Positions 36,399-44,318 of a DNA stretch of 64,000 nt are shown piece by piece; the stretch's first letter is position 1, and each line of letters begins with the position of its first letter. The position numbers and the translations under genes are program-made. The notes under the pieces are model-generated. The model did no database searches. It worked only from the letters and a program-made list of their open reading frames with translations, and had not been told where the DNA came from. The DNA is from an uncultured Desulfobacterium sp. (GTDB lineage: Bacteria > Desulfobacterota > DSM-4660 > Desulfatiglandales > Desulfatiglandaceae): contig LT984855.1 in assembly GCA_900258555.1 (NCBI GenBank), forward strand, positions 431,821 to 495,820, written 5' to 3'.

Positions 36399-36641
36399 TC
36401 AGTCTTCCTTTACCTGCCTGCCGCACTCAGTGCATCGTCCGTTCTCAATTATTCCAGTGCAGGCTCCATCAGGGCATAAGACACGGTTTTCAAAATCAAA
36501 GTCGTCATCATCAGGTTCTGTGGATAGGTCTGCTATTGATGCCCCACATTCCATACAGTACTTTGCGCCCTGAGGAATAGTCTCCCCACACTTATGACAG
36601 GTGCTCTCATGTATCTCTTTATCACAAAACGGGCACTTCAT
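36399..36641 (-). CDS. Small double zinc-ribbon protein
   Basis: The 80-aa protein has Cys-pair knuckles 'MKCPFCDKEIHESTCHKCGE', 'YCMECGAS', then an acidic spacer and 'RVLCPDGACTGIIENGRCTE' with a final 'CTECGR'. It probably binds two or more zinc ions. The family resembles generic zinc-ribbon proteins with no assigned role. It sits directly upstream of queD, whose product is also zinc-dependent, but a functional link is not shown. Confidence 0.75.
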   Translation of the reverse strand: MKCPFCDKEIHESTCHKCGETIPQGAKYCMECGASIADLSTEPDDDDFDFENRVLCPDGACTGIIENGRCTECGRQVKED

Positions 36642-36693
36642 CCCTTTTTACTCCTCAACTAATAAAATATAGGCCGCATTAACTTACCATTAC

Positions 36694-36858
36694 TTAACTC
36701 TTCTTAGCCGTAATTGTCTGAAAGGAACTAATCTGCTGTTTGACATTTTTGCTCTTGCACTTTGGGCATCTGAAATTTTTCTTTTCGTACTCGGCCAAAG
36801 TCAAAAGAAGGGTGTAGGAATTCCCGCACTTGTCACATTTGAATTCATATGTAGGCAT
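36694..36858 (-). CDS. FmdB-type zinc-ribbon protein (54 aa)
   Basis: A short complete frame reads 'MPTYEFKCDKCGNSYTLLLT' at its start, then 'FRCPKCKSKNV' and a basic end. The 'PTYEF-C--CG' start and the second CPKC knuckle are diagnostic of the FmdB/CxxC_CxxC regulatory-protein family. The ribosome-binding site 'AGGAGGAG' is strong. It lies upstream of the double zinc-ribbon gene on the same strand. Its function is unknown; the name comes from formamidase-operon regulators. Confidence 0.85.
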   Translation of the reverse strand: MPTYEFKCDKCGNSYTLLLTLAEYEKKNFRCPKCKSKNVKQQISSFQTITAKKS

Positions 36859-37009
36859 AACAAGGCTCCTCCTGATTAGGTTTTATCTTGAGAGTATTAT
36901 ATAATATTTAGATAAAGCGTTTTCTGAATGCTGTCAATGCCCTTCATGGTTCTTTTGGGGTCTCTGCCAATCAAAATAACCGGATCTAATCCTTTTATGG
37001 TATCCAGAT

Positions 37010-37357
37010 CTACACCTTTTTTGCCTGTTCAATCAACTCAACAAGTGAGGTCAACTTTGGCATTGGAGGCCTGTTAAAGGTCTTGTCCCATTCCTCAGAG
37101 CTGAGCTCCTCCTTCAGAAAATCCGCCACCTGAAAGTGGGTATACCAGCAATCAAGCACCTTAAAACACGGAAGCCCTCTGTTTTCAAACCTGCAGTAGG
37201 AAAACTCTATTTGATGACCAAGTCTAGGGCAGCGGATATTGTATCCCTCCGCTGGGGGTGATTTTTTCAATTCCATAATAGTGTTCGGGACATGGTTAGG
37301 GGTCGGGATTTCCTTGTCGCCGAGGAGATCCGTTAAAATAAGCGGGGCTTGCGACAA
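37010..37357 (-). CDS. Uncharacterised Cys-containing protein
   Basis: The open frame gives up to 115 aa from a TTG at 37357; an ATG at 37276 would give 88 aa. Neither has a clear ribosome-binding site. The core 'IRCPRLGHQIEFSYCRFENR' followed by 'LPCFKVLDCW' has four Cys and one His and looks like a small metal-binding or disulfide unit, and the end 'KLTSLVELIEQAKK' is helical. The gene follows trpB2 by 38 bases on the same strand. I believe similar short proteins occur in other Desulfobacterota, but no function is known to me. Confidence 0.6.
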   Translation of the reverse strand: MSQAPLILTDLLGDKEIPTPNHVPNTIMELKKSPPAEGYNIRCPRLGHQIEFSYCRFENRGLPCFKVLDCWYTHFQVADFLKEELSSEEWDKTFNRPPMPKLTSLVELIEQAKKV

Positions 37358-37395
37358 ACACGCAGCAAAGGTCTTTGCGCAAACCCTTATTTTTG

Positions 37396-38772
37396 TTACA
37401 CCCTGTATTGTCTGGGTTTTGGAAGAGGTTCTATATCCTTCAAGGCCCTCTTGATCTCCTCTTCGGCAAGCTCATGATCTGCCAGTCTTCCTGACAGATA
37501 TGATTCATAGGCCGCCATGTCAACCAACCCATGGCCGCTCCAGTTAAAAAGTATTACCTTTTGTTTTCCTTCCTCTTTTGCCTTTATGGCCTCCCGGATG
37601 ACAGCCGCTATGGCATGATCGGTCTCAGGCGCACTTATAAAACCCTCTGTCCTTGCAAAGGTGATGCCGGCCTGGAAGGTTTCAAGCTGCGGGATGGCAA
37701 TAGGCCTGACCAGGTTGCTCATCACAAGCTGGCTGACTATGGGTGCCATGCCGTGGTATCTTAACCCGCCTGCGTGGATGGATTCCGGTACAAAATTGCG
37801 GCCAAGGGTGTGCATTGGTAAAAGAGGCGTCATCTGCACAGTATCGCCAAAATCGTAGGCAAAAGGCCCCCTGGTTAAGGTCGGGCATGATGTCGGCTCA
37901 ACTGCTATTATATCAATATCCTTTCCATTGATCTTGTCCCGGACAAAGGGTAAACAGTGGCCTGCAAAATTGCTTCCGCCGCCAGCACAGCCGATTATCA
38001 CATCCGGATAATCGCCCGCGATTGCCATCTGTTTCTGACATTCCAAGCCATTTACGGTCTGATGGAGCATTACATGATTGAGGACGCTACCGAGGGAATA
38101 TTTGCTTCCTTCGTGAGTGACAGCATCTTCAATAGCCTCGCTTATGGCGATGCCCAGGCTGCCTGGGGAATTGGGGCTCTGTTCCAAAATAGTGCGGCCG
38201 GCCTTGGTTTCACTGCTGGGACTTGCAACACAATTGCCCCCCCATGTCTCCATCATTATCCGGCGATAAGGCTTTTGTTCATAGCTGACCTTTACCATAT
38301 ACACCTTACATTCAATCCCAAAAAGGGAGCAGCAGAAGGAGAGCGCGCTACCCCATTGACCTGCACCTGTCTCAGTACAAATGCGTTTGGTCCCGGATAT
38401 TTTGTTATAATAGGCCTGGGCCATTGCAGTGTTGGGTTTATGGCTTCCTGCAGGGCTCACACCTTCATTTTTGTAATAGATCCTGGCAGGGGTACCAAGA
38501 TATTTTTCGAGGTTATAAGCCCTGTATAATGGTGTTGGCCGCCAGATTAAATACTTTTCAAGGATCTCTTCAGGGATATCGATGAACCTTTCCTGGCTCA
38601 CCTCCTGTTCAATCAACGGCATGGGGAATATGGGTGTCAGGTCATCCGGACCAACCGGCTGACCTGTCCCTGGATGAAGCGGCGGCTCCAGAGGGTCTGG
38701 GAGGTCCGGCTGGATATTGTACCATTGACGCGGCAACTCTGATTCAGAAAGCACAATTTTTTTGTTTTGCAT
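37396..38772 (-). CDS. Tryptophan synthase beta-like enzyme, TrpB2 type
   Basis: The 458-aa length and the N-terminal extension ('[20 protein letters not shown]') mark the TrpB2 subgroup rather than canonical TrpB (about 400 aa). The PLP Schiff-base Lys is in '[14 protein letters not shown]', and the phosphate-binding loop is '[13 protein letters not shown]'. It condenses indole (or a phosphoserine/serine-derived acrylate) to tryptophan. No trpA or other trp gene is nearby, so it may act as a stand-alone indole-salvage enzyme. Confidence 0.9.
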   Translation of the reverse strand: MQNKKIVLSESELPRQWYNIQPDLPDPLEPPLHPGTGQPVGPDDLTPIFPMPLIEQEVSQERFIDIPEEILEKYLIWRPTPLYRAYNLEKYLGTPARIYYKNEGVSPAGSHKPNTAMAQAYYNKISGTKRICTETGAGQWGSALSFCCSLFGIECKVYMVKVSYEQKPYRRIMMETWGGNCVASPSSETKAGRTILEQSPNSPGSLGIAISEAIEDAVTHEGSKYSLGSVLNHVMLHQTVNGLECQKQMAIAGDYPDVIIGCAGGGSNFAGHCLPFVRDKINGKDIDIIAVEPTSCPTLTRGPFAYDFGDTVQMTPLLPMHTLGRNFVPESIHAGGLRYHGMAPIVSQLVMSNLVRPIAIPQLETFQAGITFARTEGFISAPETDHAIAAVIREAIKAKEEGKQKVILFNWSGHGLVDMAAYESYLSGRLADHELAEEEIKRALKDIEPLPKPRQYRV

Positions 38773-38962
38773 AACGCCTCCATTCTTGTATCAGTTGGCT
38801 GAAATGAAAGTGTTCCCGGATTAAGTTCTTACCTCACCAAAGAGGGGCCTTGAGATTAGTATTTTTATGACTCCAAGTCAACTACCATCGGTTGAATATG
38901 ATGGCTTAAGGAGATAAAAATTCAGGGCGGTTCACGTGGGCAAAAAAAGGCAATAAAAAAAA

Positions 38963-39002
38963 TAGCCACCGCCCTACGATATCATAATATAGAACAGTGG
39001 CT
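38963..39002 (-). terminator. Probable terminator of the HesB-like selenoprotein gene
   Basis: On the minus strand AGCCAC and GTGGCT enclose a 28-base loop and are followed by ATTTTTTTTATT. It lies about 50 bases after the stop of the HesB-like gene. The remaining bases up to trpB2 (38773-38962) show no other feature. Confidence 0.55.
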
Positions 39003-39054
39003 TCTAAACCAGGCTTCTGTATTTTTAAAAATTCTATGCTGTGTCAAGCTGTTT

Positions 39055-39372
39055 TTAACAACTGCACGAGCTCCCGCATGATGTTGCGGGTTTTGGCATA
39101 TTGGAAGAAATACTGAACCCTGCCCCTAGGACGGATTCAATATAATCCACCTTTATTGGTTTTATCCTCTCATAAAAATCCTTTTCCACCACAAATTTAA
39201 GGCCTCTGTCCTCAAATATTTCATCACCATCTCTCGACTCATCCAGAGCCAGACCAAGGGATGGACCCGATCACCCACCCTGAGACAGCATCACCCTTAT
39301 AGGGGGAAAAATATCCCTGTCTTTTAAAAAATCTTTAATCATATCACTTGCTTTTTCAGTAACTTCAAACAT
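39055..39372 (-). CDS. HesB/IscA-like selenoprotein (Sec34)
   Basis: The minus strand from ATG 39372 (with 'TTAGGAGGCG' upstream) reads through an in-frame TGA at 39273-39271 to TAA, giving 105 aa. The TGA lies in 'VMLSQGG-U-SGPSLGLALDE', exactly where IscA/HesB proteins have the first conserved Cys (GGCSG). The C-terminus 'PATSCGSSCSC' is Cys-rich. HesB-like selenoproteins are known in deltaproteobacteria. After the UGA, CATCC (39263-39259) can pair with GGATG (39244-39240) around a loop containing GGTCT, a candidate SECIS. A-type proteins carry or transfer Fe-S clusters; a role here is inferred. A stop at codon 34 would leave no useful protein. Confidence 0.88.
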
Positions 39373-39613
39373 ATTCGCCTCCTAACGGAATCAGTTTCGA
39401 ACTTGAAACAATATATCCACAAATAGGGATTTGTCAAATGAGGTTCTTCATAAGCTTTGGCCCGAGCCAAAGGGGAACCATCCTCAGCAACTATTTCTGC
39501 TGAAACGCCTATTTTTTTATTAAATTTCTATCCCGTACAAAATGAGTTTTACGATCTGACATCGTTGGTGACCGTCGACAATAAAGGCATACACTTTTCT
39601 AGTTTCCATTCCT

Positions 39614-41854
39614 CTAAGGCGTTGCGGCATCAAGGGGTGTTGCCCCTACACCCTGTGGGGTCTCAGAATCCTTTCGTTTCCTTGACGATCTTGGCCGTTC
39701 AACCTTTTCCTGAGTCTTAGGTCTATCCACGCCTGTCTCTATGGATCTGGTATTTCTTGAGCCCCCTGTTGATTTCTCATAAGTCCTTGACTTTGTACTG
39801 CCTTCCAGGTTTGTCCTCTCAGATTCATTGGCCCGTTGCTTGACTGTGGTCTTTTCGTGGCCTCTGCTATAACTGCCTGTATCTGAGTTAATTTCGGACG
39901 ACTGAGTATCTTTCACATCATCATATTCTCTCCTGCCCGACCTCTTACTTGATTTTTCTGTCCTGTTGGATATCTTTTGGCCATCTAATGTCTGTTCAAC
40001 TGGGCTGGTATTTTGAGGGCCTTCCATCTCCTTGCCTTTAGACCCTGAACCCTGCATCTCTCTTTTGGATCGTTTGGATCTCCAGGTCCTTTCCTTCTTA
40101 TCTTCCTGGGGCGCAGTTACAGCAGGACCTTGTGTAGTCTGCTCCGGTGAAACTGTTTTATTCAAAGGCTCTTCTTGCGGCTTAATGGTCCTGGTTTTCT
40201 TCAGTCTTTTCTCACTCGGTTCAGCTGCCTGGTATTCATCTGCTGACTGGCCTTCAGGGCCTGTTTCATTTATTACTTCATGAGATTGTTCAGACTTTAT
40301 TGACCCCTTTTTTCCTTTGGCTGATTGAGGAAACTGGGTTGATTCGCCCCCTTTGGGTTCAGAGTCCATGTCGAGCGTTTGGGTTGACCCTTTTTCCATT
40401 GTTTTTTTGGCCTCTTCTGATCTTGTCTTGGAGCCCTTGACCTTTTGCCACTTCCTTTCAACAGGTGTGCCTTCAACAGTCTTGACCTTCATCACCTTTG
40501 GCGCAGAATCAGGCCTTAATACCGAGGCATCTCGCGCTCTTGTAAGGTGACGTTTTTCCTTTAATTCATTTACATTAACATTCTGGATACTGGCAGGAGG
40601 ACGTCTCTTGTGATGACCCTCCTTAACAATGGGAAAATTGGCATCTTTTTTCGGCCTGATATTAGGGCCCCCGATTGAGATCTTTTCCTTCAAAAATGGA
40701 TTGTCCTTGCCATGTTTGTATCTGTGTCTTCCGTGGACAAAGTCGTCATTATCAACCATTGTCACTGCATTGCGGACATGGACATTATGGTATGAGATAT
40801 TGTTTACATTTATATGGGTGACATTGACCTTGGTTATGTTCACGCTGTGATGACCGTAATGACCGCGGCCATAGTATACGTCTCTCGGGCCGAGGGGTAT
40901 CCAGGCTACATATGTCGGGGTATGAATCCAGCCGACAAATCCCGGCCCCCAAATTACAGATCCCCTTACCGGCGGCACCCAGCACCAGCCTATGGTCCTT
41001 CTAAAGGCCCACCTGCCATAATGGTATGGGGCCCAGCCCCAGGGTTCATGTGATATCCACACATAGTCGCCGTGAATCCACATCCACCGGCCAAGCCTGT
41101 ATGGCGCCCATCCGGCCGAGACAACCACTGTGGGGGTCCATACATATCCATATTCACTGTCATTCACCCATCTCCCATTTTCTTCAAAGTCATCTGAATA
41201 CGGATACAGGTCCTCAGGCAGATATCTGGGAGGTGACCTCCATCCGGCACTCCTCCTGTCCCTTTCCCTGTTCCAGTCTTCCCAATCATCAGGCTCGCCC
41301 AAGGAGGATGTCTCGGCATAATTGTCACTGTCCAGGATTAATGCATAGCCACGTTCAATGGTTGTCTTGCCGTCATCACTTTCAACGTCTACTGAACCCT
41401 TTAAAACAGAAATCTTATTTGGGCCATCCTTGGAAACATCTACCAAAAAGATTGAACGCTCATAGGCGCGCACTGAGGCAAGCGGAGTATCCATCTGGAG
41501 AATGGTTCCCTTCTGTCCTTTGAGGTTCACATAGGCGCGTCCTTCATTCAGAAAAGTCTGGATAGAATCGTCTTCAACTGTGAGCACCTCAAGGGCCGAT
41601 TCTTCATTAAGCCTTACACACGTCCTGTCTCTAAGCTGAAGTTCAGTCCTCGCCTCTTCCGGGACCCATATACGGTCGCCTTCCTGCAATGGCATGTTGA
41701 TTGAGGCAGGCACCCAGTCCCCAGTGTCTTCAGTATTTACCTGGACATCACCTTCAATGAGGCTAATGCGCAAGTCCCCAAGATCAGCAGGGTGTGACAT
41801 GCCAGGAAAAACGAATAGAATGGTTAACACTGGGAAATACTTTAAAATTTTCAT
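39614..41854 (-). CDS. Exported FecR-domain protein with Trp/Tyr-rich (DUF6600-like) region and charged tail
   Basis: The frame is open from 41956, but Met at 41854 starts a good signal peptide ('MKILKYFPVLTILFVFPGMS'), giving 746 aa. Residues about 25-150 resemble a FecR domain ('ISLIEGDVQV', 'EGDRIWVPEEARTELQLRD', 'VRAYERSIFLVDV'). Residues about 205-330 are Trp/Tyr/Pro-rich ('GWAPYRLGRWMWI', 'EPWGWAPYHYGRWAF', 'VIWGPGFVGW'), the DUF6600 pattern. The last 400 residues are charged, Ser/Thr/Glu/Lys-rich and probably disordered. It is likely periplasmic or envelope-bound. No sigma factor or TonB receptor is nearby, so iron signalling is not supported. Confidence 0.75.
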   Translation of the reverse strand: MKILKYFPVLTILFVFPGMSHPADLGDLRISLIEGDVQVNTEDTGDWVPASINMPLQEGDRIWVPEEARTELQLRDRTCVRLNEESALEVLTVEDDSIQTFLNEGRAYVNLKGQKGTILQMDTPLASVRAYERSIFLVDVSKDGPNKISVLKGSVDVESDDGKTTIERGYALILDSDNYAETSSLGEPDDWEDWNRERDRRSAGWRSPPRYLPEDLYPYSDDFEENGRWVNDSEYGYVWTPTVVVSAGWAPYRLGRWMWIHGDYVWISHEPWGWAPYHYGRWAFRRTIGWCWVPPVRGSVIWGPGFVGWIHTPTYVAWIPLGPRDVYYGRGHYGHHSVNITKVNVTHINVNNISYHNVHVRNAVTMVDNDDFVHGRHRYKHGKDNPFLKEKISIGGPNIRPKKDANFPIVKEGHHKRRPPASIQNVNVNELKEKRHLTRARDASVLRPDSAPKVMKVKTVEGTPVERKWQKVKGSKTRSEEAKKTMEKGSTQTLDMDSEPKGGESTQFPQSAKGKKGSIKSEQSHEVINETGPEGQSADEYQAAEPSEKRLKKTRTIKPQEEPLNKTVSPEQTTQGPAVTAPQEDKKERTWRSKRSKREMQGSGSKGKEMEGPQNTSPVEQTLDGQKISNRTEKSSKRSGRREYDDVKDTQSSEINSDTGSYSRGHEKTTVKQRANESERTNLEGSTKSRTYEKSTGGSRNTRSIETGVDRPKTQEKVERPRSSRKRKDSETPQGVGATPLDAATP

Positions 41855-42105
41855 AAGTAAACCAACCTTTTTTATTTTATGTTTTACAAGTAATTTTCTA
41901 ATTCTTTGTTGGATAAGTGATTTTAAATATATTCTAAGAATAGTGTAACAGGCCAATAAGTCAAGAATACTCTTTCGGCTGTTAAATCTTATTTAATCGA
42001 TTTTTAATTGCTTTCGTCAGGATAATACTTTGAAGATTGTAATTTTTTTGATAAGCTGACAAAAAACCTTCGAATTCAAAAAAAAAGATAATGGAGGACC
42101 AATTC

Positions 42106-42990
42106 GTGAAAATCTGTGTTATTGCTTTTCTAGTGTGTTTGATTTCCTCTGATGTCTGCCTGTGTGAGGAAAATCATGACTCCATTGCAGGGGATAATAA
42201 CAGCGCGCAAGGCACCATCACGTTCTCAGATGGCAGCAAATATGTTGGTCAGCTTGAGGAAGGCGTGCCACAGGGAAATGGAAACGTCTTGTTTTCTGAC
42301 GGCGGCAAGTACTCAGGGGAATTTAAAAATAGTCAGTTATGCGGTCAGGGTAAAATGATCTTCCCTGATGGCGCAGAATATATTGGACAGTTCAAGGATG
42401 GCTATCTTGATGGGCAGGGAGCCATCACATTCCCGGACGGCGGGAGGTACGAAGGTGGGTTTGAGCGCGATAAATATCAGGGAAAAGGGCTCTGGTTTTC
42501 ACAATCCGGACTTAGCTATGAAGGCCAATTTAAGGGAGGCAAATTTGACGGGGAGGGCGTATTATCATTGCCGGACGGCAGCAGATATATCGGCCAGTTT
42601 AAGGAAGACAAGCCATACGGCAAGGGTTCATGGATATTGTACAAAGGCGATAATAACAATCTCAAGGCGAATGAATCAGCAGAGGAAGGGACGAACGTTA
42701 ATGCCAGCGCCGATTCCGCCTTTCCATTGCCAGAGACTAATTCCGGCCTGGCCTTTTGCGTTCAAGTGGCTGCCTTTCTTTCCAGTCAAAACGCCGAGAA
42801 TCTGGCAGCCTTGTTGAGAGAAAAGGGGTATGAAGCTCAAATGGTTTCCCTTCCGGATAACACCAATAGGGACTGGTTTACAGTGCGGATAGGAAAATAC
42901 TCCGCACTTAAAGAGGCGCAGGAGATGGCTACAGCTTTTAGTGAAAAAGAGAAGATGATCTCTACGGTTCGTCCGGTTGATTCACTCTGA
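42106..42990 (+). CDS. Exported MORN-repeat protein with C-terminal SPOR domain
   Basis: An ATG at 42091 exists, but its bases form the GGAGGA ribosome-binding site of the GTG at 42106, which begins a clear signal peptide ('MKICVIAFLVCLISSDVCLC'); that start gives 294 aa. Next come about six MORN repeats ('YVGQLEEGVPQGNGNVLFSD', 'YIGQFKDGYLDGQGAITFPD' and so on, about residues 35-180), a short linker, and a SPOR domain ('FCVQVAAFLSSQNAENLAAL' onward, about 222-290), which binds denuded septal peptidoglycan. The combination suggests a periplasmic or outer-membrane envelope protein at division sites. Its end overlaps the convergent E1-like gene by 29 bases. Confidence 0.85.
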   Translation: MKICVIAFLVCLISSDVCLCEENHDSIAGDNNSAQGTITFSDGSKYVGQLEEGVPQGNGNVLFSDGGKYSGEFKNSQLCGQGKMIFPDGAEYIGQFKDGYLDGQGAITFPDGGRYEGGFERDKYQGKGLWFSQSGLSYEGQFKGGKFDGEGVLSLPDGSRYIGQFKEDKPYGKGSWILYKGDNNNLKANESAEEGTNVNASADSAFPLPETNSGLAFCVQVAAFLSSQNAENLAALLREKGYEAQMVSLPDNTNRDWFTVRIGKYSALKEAQEMATAFSEKEKMISTVRPVDSL

Positions 42991-43648
42991 TCTCCACTTT
43001 ACTGAATGTAAAATTTGAAAGATCAATAATCAGCAATTTATTTAAGAGCTTAGGGTCGCCGAATATATTGTTCAACACCTCGGTTGCAGCAAGCGATGAA
43101 ACAGTAGAGGCACTGTTAGCACTTATAGGGATCGTCCTTTTGCTATCTTCATAATTGGCCAATATCTCCTTAAGACCCGCACTGTCCCCTTTAATCAGGG
43201 TGATCACCTGGCCAAAAAACTGTTCGACACCTGCATGTACGTAAAACATTCCTTCATTCAACTGAGTCCAAAGGCAGAACCGGCTCTCAAAATTATCTAG
43301 GCAATCAGCAACCCCGTTAATGTCCTCAGGCAGCGAAAAATCTTCTTCCATAATATCACCGGTAACGGGGACAACATCTGTATACTTGTGAATTGAAGAC
43401 AGCCAGTCTACTGCTACATCAAGTTTTTTCTTCCCAATATCATGCTGGGTGTAAAATAATTGTCTATTAAGATCAGTTTCGTCAACTTCACCCCTGTCAC
43501 ATAGATAAAGTCTGCCGACCCCGGATCTGACCAGGATTTCAGATAGAAGGCATCCAAGGCCACCCACCCCTGCAACAAAGATGGATGCATTGGTCAGCAA
43601 ACTCTGTCTTTCCTCGCCCCAGAAGGCTATTTGACGATCAAATATCAT
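42962..43648 (-). CDS. ThiF/MoeB/HesA-family E1-like adenylyltransferase
   Basis: The 228-aa protein has the Rossmann motif 'IFVAGVGGLGCLLSEILVRS', the Asp in 'LYLCDRGEVDETDLNRQLFY' and Arg/Lys residues used for ATP binding, as in ThiF/MoeB/TcdA proteins that adenylate a ubiquitin-like C-terminus or threonylcarbamoyl group. It lacks the CxxC pairs that bind zinc in MoeB, so it is closer to the short HesA/ThiF group. Its start overlaps the end of the dedA-type gene by 11 bases. No ThiS/MoaD-like partner gene is adjacent; the substrate is unknown. Confidence 0.8.
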   Translation of the reverse strand: MIFDRQIAFWGEERQSLLTNASIFVAGVGGLGCLLSEILVRSGVGRLYLCDRGEVDETDLNRQLFYTQHDIGKKKLDVAVDWLSSIHKYTDVVPVTGDIMEEDFSLPEDINGVADCLDNFESRFCLWTQLNEGMFYVHAGVEQFFGQVITLIKGDSAGLKEILANYEDSKRTIPISANSASTVSSLAATEVLNNIFGDPKLLNKLLIIDLSNFTFSKVEIRVNQPDEP

Positions 43649-44297
43649 TACACAGACTCAGCCGTCTTTTCTCCCTTATAAACTCGATAACCCCAGGCAA
43701 AATGGAAATAATAATAATGGCCATGATAACAAGGGAGAAGTTGCTCTTTACAACCGGTATATTTCCGAAAAAAAAGCCGCAACAAATGAATGCCAGCACC
43801 CAGCCTATGCCACCGATCACATTATATGTAATAAATTTTAAATAGGTCATACGGCCTATGCCGGCTACAAAAGGTGCGAACGTCCTGATGATCGGGACAA
43901 AGCGGGCAATAATAATGGTTTTTCCTCCGTATCTTTCATAGAACTGGTGAGTACGCTCCAGGTGCTGTTTATTGAAAAATCGTGATGTCTCCTGATGAAA
44001 GACCCTTGGGCCAATGATATTTCCAATCCAGTAATTCGCTGTATCCCCGGCAATTGCAGCAATGGAAAGCAGGATTATGCTGATGTTGACATCCAGTGAA
44101 CCAATGGCGGCAAATGTACCGATTGCAAAAAGGAGTGAATCACCTGGGAGAAAAGGCGTTATGACCAATCCTGTTTCACAGAAGATAATTATAAACAGAA
44201 TTACATAAGTCCACATCCCCATAGCTGCGATAAGCACATCAAGATACTTGTCAAGATGCAGTAGGATGTCAATGATAAGTTTCAGACTAATTTCCAT
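43638..44297 (-). CDS. DedA-family membrane protein
   Basis: The 219-aa protein has about five hydrophobic segments and the DedA/SNARE-associated motifs 'FCETGLVITPFLPGDSLLFA', 'GDTANYWIGNIIG' and the pair 'FYERYGGKTIIIARFVPIIR' then 'TFAPFVAGIGRM'. DedA proteins are thought to flip undecaprenyl phosphate or phospholipids across the inner membrane. The gene lies 21 bases after the giant ORF and overlaps the E1-like gene. Confidence 0.92.
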   Translation of the reverse strand: MEISLKLIIDILLHLDKYLDVLIAAMGMWTYVILFIIIFCETGLVITPFLPGDSLLFAIGTFAAIGSLDVNISIILLSIAAIAGDTANYWIGNIIGPRVFHQETSRFFNKQHLERTHQFYERYGGKTIIIARFVPIIRTFAPFVAGIGRMTYLKFITYNVIGGIGWVLAFICCGFFFGNIPVVKSNFSLVIMAIIIISILPGVIEFIREKRRLSLCNDI

Positions 44298-44318
44298 AGT
44301 ATCTCCAACACATATTCT

